From Streptomyces misionensis (GTDB lineage: Bacteria > Actinomycetota > Actinomycetes > Streptomycetales > Streptomycetaceae), in contig NZ_FNTD01000004.1 in NCBI RefSeq assembly GCF_900104815.1, positions 6,323,001 to 6,387,000 of the forward strand: DNA of 64,000 bases, given 5' to 3'. Position numbers and translations under genes: made by a program. Below are positions 44,729-55,580 of this stretch, one piece after another. Numbering within the stretch: position 1 is the stretch's first letter; the number at the start of each line of letters is the position of its first letter. Under the pieces are notes generated by a model, which was not told the DNA's origin, did not search any database, and worked only from the letters and a program-made list of their open reading frames with translations.

Positions 44729-46039
44729 ATGACGGTCGGACGGAAACTGAGAACCCTCTTACTGGCGCTGTTCGGCGGTGTGGTCCCGCTGCTGGCCGCC
44801 TACCTCCTGGCGGCTCCGGGCGCGCAGGCCGCCTCCCTCACCGAGGTGACCAACTTCGGGAACAACCCGGGCAATCTGCGCATGTACGAGTACGTGCCGG
44901 CCAGCGCCGGGGCGCATCCGCCGGTGCTGGTGGCGGTCCACTACTGCACCGGCACCGGGCCGGGTTTCTATGCGGGCACCGAGTTCGCCTCGCTGGCCGA
45001 CCGGTACGGGTTCATCGTCGTCTACCCGGACGCCAACGTCAGCGGCCAGTGCTTCGACGTGTCGTCCCCGCAGGCGCTGACCCACAACGGCGGCAGCGAC
45101 CCGACGAGCATCGTCTCCATGGTGAGCTACGTCGAGCAGCACAACGGGGCCGACGCCGGCCGGGTCTACGTCGTCGGCGCCTCGTCCGGGGCGATGATGA
45201 CCGATGTGCTCCTCGGCGACTACCCGGACGTCTTCAAGGCCGGCACGGCGTTCATGGGCGTGCCCTTCGGGTGCTTCGCCACCACCGACGGCTCGGGCTG
45301 GAACAGCGCCTGCGCCAACGGGCAGATCAGCAAGACCGCCGCGCAGTGGGGCGACCTGGTCCGCGCCGCGTACCCGGGCTACACCGGCCCCCGGCCGCGG
45401 GTGCAGCTGTGGCACGGCACCGCGGACACCACGCTGAGCTACAACAACTTCGGTGAAGAGATCAAGCAGTGGACCAATGTGCTGGGCGTCAGCCAGACCC
45501 CGGTGCTCACCGACAGCCCGCAGTCCGGCTGGACCCGCACCCGCTACGGCGCGGACGGCGCCCAGGCCCCGGTCGAGGCGATCAGCCTCGCGGGCGTCGG
45601 CCACACCCTGCCGACCTCCGGGATGGCGGCCAGGGCCATCGCCTTCATGGGCCTCGACCAGAGCACGCCGCCGACCTCGCCGCCGCCCACGACACCCCCG
45701 CCCACCACGCCCCCGACGGGTGCCGCCTGCCGGGTGACCAGCACCATCAGTGCCTGGAACGACGGCCTCACCGACAACATCGGCATCACCAACACCGGTT
45801 CCACCACGCTCAACGGCTGGACGCTGACCTTCACCCTCCCCTCCGGACAGACCATCACCTCGGGCTGGAACGCGACCTTCTCCCCGGCCAGTGGGGCGGT
45901 CACCGCCAAGAACGCCGGCTACAACGGGACGCTCGCCGCGGGCGCCACCACCTCCATCGGCTTCCAGGCCACCCACACGGGCAACACCGCGAGCCCGACG
46001 GACTTCAAGCTCGACGGGGCCATCTGCCAGACCGGCTGA
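44729..46039 (+). CDS. Secreted PHB-depolymerase/CE1-type esterase with CBM2
   Basis: Product of 436 aa; ATG 44729 with AAAAGG upstream. Signal peptide to about 34 (PGAQA-AS). Esterase domain about 38-305: nucleophile Ser in VVGASSGAMM (near 152), oxyanion and acid regions (HYCTGTG, LWHGTADTTL), His in GVGHTLP. A Pro/Thr linker (PPTSPPPTTPPPTTPP) leads to a CBM2 cellulose-binding domain (about 330-436; NDGLTDNIGITNTGSTTLNG, flanked by Cys). It probably removes acetyl or feruloyl groups from xylan while bound to plant cell wall. Confidence 0.93.
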   Translation: MTVGRKLRTLLLALFGGVVPLLAAYLLAAPGAQAASLTEVTNFGNNPGNLRMYEYVPASAGAHPPVLVAVHYCTGTGPGFYAGTEFASLADRYGFIVVYPDANVSGQCFDVSSPQALTHNGGSDPTSIVSMVSYVEQHNGADAGRVYVVGASSGAMMTDVLLGDYPDVFKAGTAFMGVPFGCFATTDGSGWNSACANGQISKTAAQWGDLVRAAYPGYTGPRPRVQLWHGTADTTLSYNNFGEEIKQWTNVLGVSQTPVLTDSPQSGWTRTRYGADGAQAPVEAISLAGVGHTLPTSGMAARAIAFMGLDQSTPPTSPPPTTPPPTTPPTGAACRVTSTISAWNDGLTDNIGITNTGSTTLNGWTLTFTLPSGQTITSGWNATFSPASGAVTAKNAGYNGTLAAGATTSIGFQATHTGNTASPTDFKLDGAICQTG

Positions 46040-46234
46040 ACCGGCCCACCCCGCCGGGCCGTCCGGGCCGTCCGAGGGGCGGCCCGGCGACCGGCCGGGG
46101 CCCGTGGCGCTCCACGGCGGCCCGGGAGTGCGGCGAAGCCGCCCTGGTTACTATGCTCACTTGGTTGCCCTGGATTGCAGCCCGTGGGAGCGAGCCGTGG
46201 AAGATAAAGCAAACAAGCCGTGGGGCCTTGGAAA

Positions 46235-47149
46235 ATGCTGAGAGAGGTCACCGCGACCCGCTATATCGAGCCTCTGCATTCCGGTGGTTCGGTCCCCGGG
46301 ATCGTCGAGGGAGACGATCTGGGGACGTACGTCGTGAAGTTCACCGCGTCCGCGCAGGGACACAAGGCGCTGGTCGCGGAAGTGATCGTCGGGGAGCTCG
46401 CGCGGGCGCTCGGGCTGCGCTTCCCCGAGCTGGTGCTCGTGCACTTCGACCCGGCCGTCGCCGACTCCGAGCCGCACCAGGAGGTGCGCGATCTGCACAG
46501 CGCGAGCGCGGGCGTCAACCTCGGCATGGACTACCTGCCCGGCGCCCGCGACTTCACCCCGGAGGTCGCCCGCACCTTCCCGGTGGACCCGCTGGAGGCC
46601 GGCCGCATTGTGTGGCTGGACGCGCTGACCGTCAACGTCGACCGCACCGTGCACAGCTCCAACCTGATGGTCTGGCCCACGCTCGGCACCGTACCGCCGC
46701 GCCTGTGGCTCATCGACCACGGCGCCGCCCTGGTCTTCCACCACCGCTGGGACACCACGACCCCGGGCAAGCGGTACGACTTCCGCCACCACGCCCTCGG
46801 CCACTACGGCCCCGACGTCCGGGCCGCCGACGCCGAACTCGCCCCGCGCGTCACCGGGGAACTGCTGCGGTCGATCGTCGCGCAGGTGCCGGACGCCTGG
46901 CTGGCCGAGGACGCCGGGTTCGCCGGGCCCGACGACGTCCGGGACGCCTACGTCGACTACCTCCTGGCCCGCGTCCGGCTGTCGGCCGAGTGGCTGCCCA
47001 CCGACTTCCCGAGCCGGGAGCAGCTGGCGGCCGAGGAGGCGGCCCGCGCGGCGCGGACCCAGGCGGGCCGCCCGGACTGGCTGAAGCAGGTCCCCGATCT
47101 GCACGGGAAACCGGCCGTGGAACACGACGGCGCGGTCCACCTGCGCTGA
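46235..47149 (+). CDS. HipA-like kinase family protein
   Basis: Product of 304 aa; ATG 46235 (GTG 46220 possible). It begins MLREVTATRYIEPLHSGGS, a pattern I associate with a family of short HipA-like kinases in actinobacteria. A Lys in YVVKFTASAQGHK may bind ATP; the catalytic loop is NVDRTVHSSNLMVW (about 130) and the metal-binding site is DHG in WLIDHGAALVF (about 158). No HipB-like antitoxin gene is adjacent and the protein lacks the HipA N-terminal domain, so a toxin role is not indicated. Phosphorylation target unknown. Confidence 0.82.
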   Translation: MLREVTATRYIEPLHSGGSVPGIVEGDDLGTYVVKFTASAQGHKALVAEVIVGELARALGLRFPELVLVHFDPAVADSEPHQEVRDLHSASAGVNLGMDYLPGARDFTPEVARTFPVDPLEAGRIVWLDALTVNVDRTVHSSNLMVWPTLGTVPPRLWLIDHGAALVFHHRWDTTTPGKRYDFRHHALGHYGPDVRAADAELAPRVTGELLRSIVAQVPDAWLAEDAGFAGPDDVRDAYVDYLLARVRLSAEWLPTDFPSREQLAAEEAARAARTQAGRPDWLKQVPDLHGKPAVEHDGAVHLR

Positions 47150-47187
47150 GGGAAGCCCCTGAGGGAGACGGGCGGATGTCCGGGGAC

Positions 47188-47264
47188 GTAGGGGCACCCC
47201 CGGAAAGATCCCGGGGGAGAAGACGGACGGGGTGCCCCCGGGCCATCCCCGAGGACACCCCTAC
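47188..47264. terminator. Inverted-repeat region between converging genes
   Basis: CCCCCGG at 47197-47203 pairs with 47211-47217 over a 6-base loop, and GTAGGGG (47188-47194) pairs with CCCCTAC (47258-47264) around it. Several alternative G/C stems are possible. Ends the HipA-like gene and the leftward aceB gene. Confidence 0.55.
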
Positions 47265-47267
47265 GGG

Positions 47268-48893
<1,626 letters not shown>

Positions 48894-48975
48894 GAGCTGT
48901 CACTTCCTTCAGCGGTGGCACCACGTGCCCAAGGGCACGAACAGGACGAATCGCACCCGTTGTGCGGCCGAGTGC

Positions 48976-49028
48976 TTCTGAGCAGTGGATACTAGTTTCC
49001 TCATTGTGGAACTTCAATGGTCTGTTGA
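48976..49028 (-). promoter_or_regulatory. aceB promoter with both motifs
   Basis: Leftward -35 TTGAAG (49012-49017) and -10 TAGTAT (48989-48994) are 17 bp apart; start near 48983. TCAACA-N3-CATTGA (49014-49028) overlaps the -35. TTCCTCATTGTGGAA (48997-49011) fills the spacer and TTCTGAGCAGTGGAT (48976-48990), exactly 21 bp away, covers the -10 and start. Both classes of site meet in one promoter here. Confidence 0.75.
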
Positions 49029-49077
49029 TGTCGAGAATCTCAGGGTCGAGGCAAGGTGGCGCTCGGTGCCACCCCGT

Positions 49078-49695
49078 TCACTCAAGGTGGCTCAGATCGG
49101 CCTCGGTGTCGATGTCGTACGGCTCCGCCACGTCCGCGCACTCCACCAGCCGGACGGCGTCCGCGCGGGCCTTCAGATAGGCGCGGGCCCCCTGGTCCCC
49201 GGTGGCGGCCGCGGTGATCCCCGCCCAGTGCGCCGCGCCGAACAGCACCGGATGCCCGCGCACCCCGTCGTACGCGGCCGAGACCAGCGAATCCCCGTCC
49301 TCGTACGCTTGCAGCACCCGCGCCACCGCCGCCGGGGTGATGCCCGGCTGGTCGACCAGGCAGACCAGCGCCGCCCGTGCGTCCGTCCGGGCGAGCGAGG
49401 CCAGACCCGCGCGCAGCGAGGAGCCCATGCCCTCGGCCCAGTCCGGGTTGTCCACCAGCACACAGCCGTCCAGCGCGGCCCGCTCGCGGACCTCCGGCGC
49501 CCGCGCGCCCAGCACGATGTGGATCCGCCCCAGCCCGGCCGCCCGCAGCACCCCCGCCGCGTGCTCGACCAGCGGGCGCCCCCGGTGCTCCAGCAGCGCC
49601 TTCGGCCGCCCCCCGAGCCGCCGGCCGCCGCCCGCGGCCAGCAGCAGCCCGGCGACCTCCCCGCCCCGCTCCCTGTGGTCCTGGATGTCCGTCAT
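49078..49695 (-). CDS. MobA/MocA-like nucleotidyltransferase
   Basis: Product of 205 aa; ATG 49695 with CAGGA upstream. Nucleotide-binding signature GLLLAAGGGRRLGGRPKALL (about 15-34), VDNPDWAEGMGSSL and VCLVDQPGI with the metal Asp. It matches MocA, which makes molybdopterin cytosine dinucleotide for xanthine dehydrogenase-type enzymes. Its place between aceB and allR suggests service to an XDH encoded elsewhere. It ends before the aceB promoter. Confidence 0.85.
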   Translation of the reverse strand: MTDIQDHRERGGEVAGLLLAAGGGRRLGGRPKALLEHRGRPLVEHAAGVLRAAGLGRIHIVLGARAPEVRERAALDGCVLVDNPDWAEGMGSSLRAGLASLARTDARAALVCLVDQPGITPAAVARVLQAYEDGDSLVSAAYDGVRGHPVLFGAAHWAGITAAATGDQGARAYLKARADAVRLVECADVAEPYDIDTEADLSHLE

Positions 49696-49832
49696 GGGTC
49701 CTGCATACCCGACGGCGGACCGGCCGGCCGGTGTCCTTGGGCTGAATTTCGGTACGCCCTGTGGCGCTCGCCAGGTCCGGTGGCGTTTACTGGCCCGCGC
49801 ACGACGGCGTGGCATGCCTGGGGAGGGCTGCT

Positions 49833-50234
49833 TTGCGGAGCTTGGGGCAGAGGCCGGTGACCGGCAGCGACGAGGACCCGAGGGTGACGGAACTGCGGGG
49901 GGCGGTGGCCCGCCTGCGCCGCGAACTGGCCGCGCTGCGCGCGGACTTCCCCGACCGGGCGATAGCCGAGGAGGAGCTGGCCGCGCTCGCCGCGATGGCC
50001 GCCGAGGGCTCCCCGGAGATACCCCGCCTGCGCGGCTGCCTGCTGCTCGTCGCCGGCGCCATCGGGTCGATGAGCGCCCTGGCCCGTCCCTTACGGGAGG
50101 TCAGGGACGCGGTGGATCTGTTCGGGCAGACGGCGCACCGGGCACAGGGGTCCCCGTCCGGGGGTCCGGCGAGCCGCCCGGGCGACCGCCACGGGCCCGC
50201 GGCCGCCGGCCGGTCGTCCGACGCCCCCCGCTAG
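49833..50234 (+). CDS. DUF5955-like hypothetical protein
   Basis: Product of 133 aa from TTG 49833, chosen for GGGGAGGG six bases upstream; GTG 49857 is an alternative. Conserved core VTGSDEDPRVTELR, then RLRRELAALRADFPDRAIAEEELAAL and a helical segment to about 100; the tail is disordered. I recall this as a Streptomyces family without known function. It converges with allR, ending 20 bp from its stop. Confidence 0.7.
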   Translation: MRSLGQRPVTGSDEDPRVTELRGAVARLRRELAALRADFPDRAIAEEELAALAAMAAEGSPEIPRLRGCLLLVAGAIGSMSALARPLREVRDAVDLFGQTAHRAQGSPSGGPASRPGDRHGPAAAGRSSDAPR

Positions 50235-50254
50235 CGCCCCCGGAACCGCGGGCG

Positions 50255-51049
50255 TCACGCGCCAGAACTCGCCAGGGCCTGGGACAGCTCCACGGCCACC
50301 TGCTGCAGCACCGGCACGATCTTCTCGGTCGCCGCGTCGGTGACCCGCCCGGCCGGGCCGGAGATGGAGATCGCCGCGGCCGTCGGGGACTCCGGCACGC
50401 AGACCGCGAGGCACCGCACGCCGATCTCCTGCTCGTTGTCGTCCACGGCGTATCCCTGCCGGCGCACCTCGGCCAGCGCGACGAGGTACTCCTCCGGCGT
50501 GGTGATGGTCTTGTCCGTCGCCGCGGGCATCCCCGTCCGGGTCAGCAGCGCCCGCACCTCGTCGTCCGGCACCGCGGACAGCAGCGCCTTGCCCACTCCC
50601 GTCGAGTGCGGCAGCACCCGCCGGCCGACCTCGGTGAACATCCGCATCGAGTGCTTGGAGGGCACCTGGGCCACGTACACGACCTCGTCGCCGTCCAGCA
50701 GCGCCATGTTCGCCGTCTCGCCGGTCTCCTCCACCAGGCGGGCCAGGTACGGCCGGGCCCAGGTGCCGAGCAGCCGGGAGGCGGACTCGCCCAGGCGGAT
50801 CAGCCGGGGGCCGAGCGCATAGCGCCGGTTGGGCTGCTGGCGCACATAGCCGCAGGCCACCAGCGTGCGCATCAGCCGGTGGATGGTGGGCAGCGGCAGC
50901 CCGCTGGTCGCGGACAGTTCGCTCAGGCCGACCTCGCCACCCGCGTCCGCCATCCGTTCCAGCAGGTCGAAGGCGCGCTCGAGGGACTGGACCCCGCCAC
51001 CGCCGGCGGACTTGGCGGAGTCGGGGGTGCTGGCGCTGGACGTCGGCAC
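50255..51049 (-). CDS. allR: IclR family regulator, probable AllR
   Basis: Product of 264 aa; GTG 51049 with AAAGGAAC upstream. IclR winged helix at about 20-80 (VQSLERAFDLLERM, then LPLPTIHRLMRTLVACGYV) and effector domain at about 95-260 (GVGKALLSAVPDDE, RQGYAVDDNEQEIGVRCLAV). Divergent from allB-alc. By position and family it corresponds to AllR, the repressor of allantoin and glyoxylate genes in Streptomyces coelicolor. Two of the 15-bp operators cover its own promoter, so autorepression is likely. Confidence 0.9.
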   Translation of the reverse strand: MPTSSASTPDSAKSAGGGGVQSLERAFDLLERMADAGGEVGLSELSATSGLPLPTIHRLMRTLVACGYVRQQPNRRYALGPRLIRLGESASRLLGTWARPYLARLVEETGETANMALLDGDEVVYVAQVPSKHSMRMFTEVGRRVLPHSTGVGKALLSAVPDDEVRALLTRTGMPAATDKTITTPEEYLVALAEVRRQGYAVDDNEQEIGVRCLAVCVPESPTAAAISISGPAGRVTDAATEKIVPVLQQVAVELSQALASSGA

Positions 51050-51127
51050 GGCGCGTTCCTTTCGGGGCGGACGGAGGGCAGCAGCCTACCCGGCGGACGG
51101 TTGACTCCCCGCTTGTGCGTAGCTACA

Positions 51128-51170
51128 TTCTGCTTACTGGAATTGTAATTCCGCTTTGTGGAAACGTCCA
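51128..51170 (-). promoter_or_regulatory. allR promoter with tandem operators
   Basis: Leftward -35 TGGACG (51165-51170) and -10 TACAAT (51142-51147), 17 bp apart, start near 51135. TTCCGCTTTGTGGAA (51149-51163) fills the spacer and TTCTGCTTACTGGAA (51128-51142), 21 bp away, covers the start. The layout is the same as at aceB. Confidence 0.75.
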
Positions 51171-51208
51171 GTACGACCTGCCCCCGTCCGCTGCGGCGCA
51201 GCTGCCTC

Positions 51209-51256
51209 TTGACGGCGCGGGAGGGGGAGTGAAGACTCCTTCAACAGAACGTTGAA
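51209..51256 (+). promoter_or_regulatory. allB-alc promoter region with palindrome
   Basis: TTCAACAGAACGTTGAA (51240-51256) is a near-perfect inverted repeat of the same class as at the catalase, uraD and aceB. Its right arm holds TTGAAA (51252-51257), a possible -35 with a poor -10 (TACGTC). Alternatively TTGACG (51209-51214) is the -35 and the palindrome covers the start. The two cannot be told apart by eye. Confidence 0.55.
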
Positions 51257-51324
51257 ATCCGTTTCATGGCTGTACGTCCTGTTTCCCTGGTGTGAGACGG
51301 CGGTACGTACAGAGAGGGGTTCGG

Positions 51325-52665
51325 GTGTCCGACGCTGAACTGGTGCTGCGCTCGACGCGCGTCATCACCCCCGAAGGGACGCGGGCCGCCACGGTCGCCG
51401 TCTCCGCCGGGACGATCACGGCCGTACTGCCGTACGACGCCGAGGTCCCGGCCGGCGCGCGCGTCGAGGACGTCGGCGACCATGTGCTGCTGCCCGGCCT
51501 GATCGACACCCACATGCACGTCAACGACCCGGGCCGCACCGAGTGGGAGGGGTTCTGGACCGCCACCCGGGCCGCGGCGGCCGGCGGCATCACCACCCTC
51601 GTCGACATGCCGCTCAACTCCCTCCCGCCGACCACCACCGTCCAACACCTGCGGATCAAACGGGACGTGGCCCGGGACAAGGCGCACATCGACGTCGGTT
51701 TCTGGGGCGGCGCCCTGCCGGACAACGTCAAGGATCTGCGGCCCCTGCACGAGGCCGGCGTGTTCGGCTTCAAGGCCTTCCTCTCCCCGTCCGGCGTGGA
51801 CGAGTTCCCGCACCTCGACCAGGAGCGACTCGCCGTCTCCCTCGCGGAGATCGCCGGCTTCGACGGCCTGCTCATCGTGCACGCCGAGGACCCGCACCAC
51901 CTCGCCGCCGCCCCGCAGCACGGCGGCCCGCGCTACGCCGACTTCCTTGCCTCCCGCCCGCGCGACGCCGAGGACACCGCCATCGCCGCCCTGATCGCGC
52001 AGGCCCGCCGGCTCGGCGCCCGGGTGCACGTGCTGCACCTGTCCTCCGGCGACGCCCTGCCGCTGATCCGCGCCGCGCGCGCCGAGGGCGTCCGGCTGAC
52101 CGTGGAGACCTGCCCGCACTACCTCACCCTCACCGCAGAGGAAGTCCCCGACGGCGCCAGCGAGTTCAAGTGCTGCCCGCCCATCCGCGAGGCCGCCAAC
52201 CAGGACCTGCTGTGGGAGGCGCTGGCCGACGGCACCATCGACTGCGTCGTCACCGACCACTCGCCCTCCACCGCCGACCTGAAGACCACCGACTTCGCCA
52301 CCGCGTGGGGCGGCATCTCCGGACTCCAGCTCAGCCTCTCCGCCGTCTGGACCGAGGCGCGCAGGCGCGGCCACACCCTCGAGGACGTGGTCACCTGGAT
52401 GTCCGCGCGCACCGCCGCCCTCGCCGGCCTCGACGGCCGCAAGGGCGCCATCGCCCCGGGCCGCGACGCCGACTTCGCGGTCCTCGCGCCCGACGAGACC
52501 TTCACCGTCGACCCGGCCGGCCTCCAGCACCGCAACCGGGTCACCGCCTACGCCGGCAGGACCCTGCACGGCGTCGTCAAATCCACCTGGCTGCGCGGAC
52601 GGCGCGTCTACGCCGACGGCGAGTTCACCCCGCCGCGGGGCATGCTGCTCGACCGCCCCCGGTGA
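51325..52665 (+). CDS. allB: Allantoinase
   Basis: Product of 446 aa; GTG 51325 with GAGAGGGG upstream. Cyclic amidohydrolase: [17 protein letters not shown] (His-x-His near 57), carbamylated Lys in [15 protein letters not shown] (about 149), His in IVHAEDPHH and VLHLSSGDA, Asp in VVTDHSPST. The GFKAF/SGVDEF context is specific to allantoinase. It opens allantoin to allantoate. First gene of an operon with alc, 49 bp on. Confidence 0.97.
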   Translation: MSDAELVLRSTRVITPEGTRAATVAVSAGTITAVLPYDAEVPAGARVEDVGDHVLLPGLIDTHMHVNDPGRTEWEGFWTATRAAAAGGITTLVDMPLNSLPPTTTVQHLRIKRDVARDKAHIDVGFWGGALPDNVKDLRPLHEAGVFGFKAFLSPSGVDEFPHLDQERLAVSLAEIAGFDGLLIVHAEDPHHLAAAPQHGGPRYADFLASRPRDAEDTAIAALIAQARRLGARVHVLHLSSGDALPLIRAARAEGVRLTVETCPHYLTLTAEEVPDGASEFKCCPPIREAANQDLLWEALADGTIDCVVTDHSPSTADLKTTDFATAWGGISGLQLSLSAVWTEARRRGHTLEDVVTWMSARTAALAGLDGRKGAIAPGRDADFAVLAPDETFTVDPAGLQHRNRVTAYAGRTLHGVVKSTWLRGRRVYADGEFTPPRGMLLDRPR

Positions 52666-52714
52666 GCACCACCGCATCCGCCCGGCCGACTCCCGAAAGG
52701 AACCACTGATCACC

Positions 52715-53830
52715 GTGACGGCGACTTCAGGCTTCACCGGCGACGCGAACCCCTACGGAGGCGGTGACCCGTACGCGGACTACCGCACCGCCGACTTCCC
52801 CTTCACCCGGCACGCCAACCTCGCCGACCGGCGCCTCGGCGCCGGTGTCGTCGCCGCCAACGACGAGTTCTTCGCCCAGCGCGAGAACCTGCTGGTACCC
52901 GAGCGCGCCGAGTTCGACCCCGAGCACTTCGGCCACAAGGGCAAGATCATGGACGGCTGGGAGACCCGCCGCCGGCGCGGCACCGGCCCGCAGGACCCCT
53001 GGCCCACCGACGAGGACCACGACTGGGCCCTCGTCCGCCTCGGCGCCCCCGGAGTGATCCGCGGGGTCGTCGTGGACACCGCCCACTTCCGCGGCAACTA
53101 CCCGCAGGCCGTCTCCGTCCAGGCCGCCTCGGTCCCGGGCTCGCCCGCGCCCGAGGAACTCCTCTCCGGCGACGTCAAGTGGACGACCCTGGTGCCGCGC
53201 ACGCCCGTCGGCGGCCACGCCGCGAACGGCTTCGCCGTCTCCGTGGAACAGCGCTTCACTCACGTCCGCGTCAACCAGCACCCCGACGGCGGCATCGCCC
53301 GCCTGCGGGTCTACGGCGAAGTCGCCCCGGATCCCGCGTGGCTGGCGGCGCTCGGCACCTTCGACGTCGTCGCGCTGGAGAACGGCGGCCGGGTCGAGGA
53401 CGCCTCCGACCTCTTCTACTCCCCGGCCACCAACACCATCCAGCCCGGCCGCTCCCGCAAGATGGACGACGGCTGGGAGACCCGCCGCCGCCGCGACCGG
53501 GGCAACGACTGGATCCGCTACCGGCTCGTCACCCAGTCCCAGATCCGCGCCCTGGAGATCGACACCGCGTACCTCAAGGGCAACAGCGCCGGCTGGGCGT
53601 CGGTCTCGGTGCGCGACGGCGAGGACGGCGAGTGGCGCGAGATCCTGCCCCGCACCCGCCTCCAGCCCGACACCAACCACCGGTTCGTCCTCGCGGACCC
53701 GGCGGTGGGCACCCACGCCCGCATCGACATCTACCCCGACGGCGGCATCTCCCGGCTGCGCCTGTACGGCTCGCCGACGGAGTCCGGCGCGGCCCGGCTG
53801 GCCGCGCGCCACCAGGAACTGGGTGGCTGA
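52715..53830 (+). CDS. alc: Allantoicase
   Basis: Product of 371 aa; GTG 52715 with AAAGGA upstream. Built of two similar jelly-roll halves, each with the repeat MDGWETRRRR (about 85) or MDDGWETRRRR (about 247), then a D-T-A-x-x-x-G-N-x stretch (VDTAHFRGNY; IDTAYLKGNS) and DGGI-RLR-YG. This duplication defines allantoicase. It splits allantoate into ureidoglycolate and urea. No ureidoglycolate lyase or urease is in the window. Confidence 0.97.
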   Translation: MTATSGFTGDANPYGGGDPYADYRTADFPFTRHANLADRRLGAGVVAANDEFFAQRENLLVPERAEFDPEHFGHKGKIMDGWETRRRRGTGPQDPWPTDEDHDWALVRLGAPGVIRGVVVDTAHFRGNYPQAVSVQAASVPGSPAPEELLSGDVKWTTLVPRTPVGGHAANGFAVSVEQRFTHVRVNQHPDGGIARLRVYGEVAPDPAWLAALGTFDVVALENGGRVEDASDLFYSPATNTIQPGRSRKMDDGWETRRRRDRGNDWIRYRLVTQSQIRALEIDTAYLKGNSAGWASVSVRDGEDGEWREILPRTRLQPDTNHRFVLADPAVGTHARIDIYPDGGISRLRLYGSPTESGAARLAARHQELGG

Positions 53831-54236
53831 GCGATCGTCACCCGGATCGAGGGGCGGGCACCGCGGGGAGGCGGAGGCCCGCCCCTCGCGCTGTCCACGG
53901 TGCGTGCCGTACCCCGTAGAAAACCAGCTGGTGGCGGGGGTGAACAGGGCCGAACGGCCCTGTCGGCCAGGGCCGGACGGCACCCGGCCCGCGGTGCAAT
54001 ACTGGCGCGTCTTCCGGCCGGACCACCGGCGTCGTGGGACACGGTCCACCGCCATCGGCTCCGGCCGGCGGCGGACTCGCCCGCGCCGACGGGACGGCGC
54101 ACGGGCGACCGTGACCGCGGCCGCCCGTGCGGTCCACGCGAAGACGGCGCCGAAAGAGCGCGCCGACGACCGCCGGGCGACGGGGGCCGGGAACGGGACG
54201 GCGGCGCGCGACGTACCGCAGGGAGAGAGCCAGCCC
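53831..54236. other. Intergenic region before the flavohaemoglobin-like gene
   Basis: About 400 bp. The first part is the alc terminator. The rest holds no convincing gene: frames are Arg/Gly/Ala-rich on both strands with no ribosome sites. I find no palindrome or clear promoter; the NO-responsive NsrR-type motif is not recognisable by eye. Confidence 0.45.
53848..53888 (+). terminator. alc terminator
   Basis: A 12-bp stem (CGAGGGGCGGGC at 53848-53859, complement at 53877-53888) with a 17-base loop, 18 bp after the alc stop. Confidence 0.75.
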
Positions 54237-55562
54237 GTGAACAGCACCAGAAGCGACGCGCACGACGAGTACCACGCGCTCCTCGCCCGGCGGGACGCGA
54301 TGCGCCTGCGCCGGCGGCTCCTGTCCTCGACCGGCCGGCCCGACCCGGGCCCGGGACACCCGCGGGCCGGGCACCGGGAGTTCGCGCGGTCGTACGACGG
54401 CGCGGCCGACCAGCGGATCATCACCCGCCACCTGCCGCTGGTCACCCCGTTCGCCGACCTCATCGGGCACCTCTACGACGCCATGTTCGAGCGGCACCCG
54501 TATCTGCGGTCGCTCTTCCCGGACTCCATGGAGTTCCAGCGGGTCCATCTGGAGCGGGCCTTCTGGTACCTGATCGAACACCTCGACCGGCCGGCGGAAG
54601 TGACCGACTTCTGCGCCCGGTTGGGCCGCGACCACCGTAAACTGGGCGTCCAACCGGTGCACTTCGAGGTGTTCGAGCACGCGCTCGCCGAGGGCCTGCG
54701 GCGCAACGCGGGCGAGCGCTGGACGGAGGAGATGGAGCAGGCGTGGCTGCGCATGCTCCGCTTCGCGGTCGCGGCCATGGTCGACGGCGCGGCCGGGGCG
54801 CTGGCCGAACCGCCGTACTGGAACGGCACGGTGACCGCCCACGAGCTGCGCCGCCCCGACCTCGCGGTGCTCCGCGTACACACCGCGGAACCGTTTCCCT
54901 ATCAGGCCGGGCAGTACACCCGCATCCAGAGCCCGCTGCTGCCCCTCACCTGGCGGCCGTACTCCATCGCCTGCGCGCCCCGCCAGGACGGCGAACTGGA
55001 GTTCCACATCCGCCGCACCGGGCCCGGCGGGGTCAGCGACGCGCTGGTGGGCCGCACCCGCGTCGGCGACCCGCTCCGCCTCGGGCCCGCCCAGGGCACC
55101 ATGACCCTGGACAACGACCCCTCGCGCGACGTCCTCATCGTGGCCGGCGGCACCGGCTGGGCCACCGCCCGCGCGCTGGTCGAAGAGCTGTCCCGGCGCT
55201 CCCTGCGCCGCGGCGCCCACCTGTTCGTCGGCGCCCGCAGCCTGGACGACCTCTACGACACGGCCACCCTGTCCCGGCTGGAGAAGAACTGCCCCTGGCT
55301 GCGCGTCGTCCCGGTGATCGGCGAGGGCCCCGGCGCCGCCGCCGACGCCTCGGTGGCCGACGCGGTCGCCCGGCACGGCGACTGGTCCGGCCACATCGCC
55401 TATCTGAGCGGCCCGCCCATGATGGTCACCGCCACGGCTTACAACCTGACCGCCCTGAACCTCCCCCCGGAGCGGATCCACCACGACCCGGTCGACGGCA
55501 CCCTGGCCCCGCCGTCCCGCGCGCCCCGGCTGGGCGCCCCGGAGGCGATCACGCAGGGGTGA
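54237..55562 (+). CDS. Globin-FAD/NAD(P)H oxidoreductase fusion (flavohaemoglobin-like)
   Basis: Product of 441 aa; GTG 54237 with GGGAGAG upstream; the earlier frame is not gene-like. A basic N-terminal tail of about 45 residues precedes a globin (about 50-195) with proximal His in LGRDHRKLGVQPVHFEVFEH. A ferredoxin-reductase-type FAD domain (about 200-300; FAD motif RPYSIA) and an NAD(P)H domain (GGTGWATARAL, then YLSGPPMMV) follow. Flavohaemoproteins detoxify nitric oxide using O2 and NAD(P)H. The N-terminal tail is unusual for the family. Confidence 0.9.
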   Translation: MNSTRSDAHDEYHALLARRDAMRLRRRLLSSTGRPDPGPGHPRAGHREFARSYDGAADQRIITRHLPLVTPFADLIGHLYDAMFERHPYLRSLFPDSMEFQRVHLERAFWYLIEHLDRPAEVTDFCARLGRDHRKLGVQPVHFEVFEHALAEGLRRNAGERWTEEMEQAWLRMLRFAVAAMVDGAAGALAEPPYWNGTVTAHELRRPDLAVLRVHTAEPFPYQAGQYTRIQSPLLPLTWRPYSIACAPRQDGELEFHIRRTGPGGVSDALVGRTRVGDPLRLGPAQGTMTLDNDPSRDVLIVAGGTGWATARALVEELSRRSLRRGAHLFVGARSLDDLYDTATLSRLEKNCPWLRVVPVIGEGPGAAADASVADAVARHGDWSGHIAYLSGPPMMVTATAYNLTALNLPPERIHHDPVDGTLAPPSRAPRLGAPEAITQG

Positions 55563-55580
55563 GGGGGTGGTGGTCGGCGG

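Noticed and set aside
46235..47149. HipA-like gene as the toxin of a HipBA module
   Set aside because: No HipB-type helix-turn-helix gene next to it, and the protein lacks the HipA N-terminal domain.
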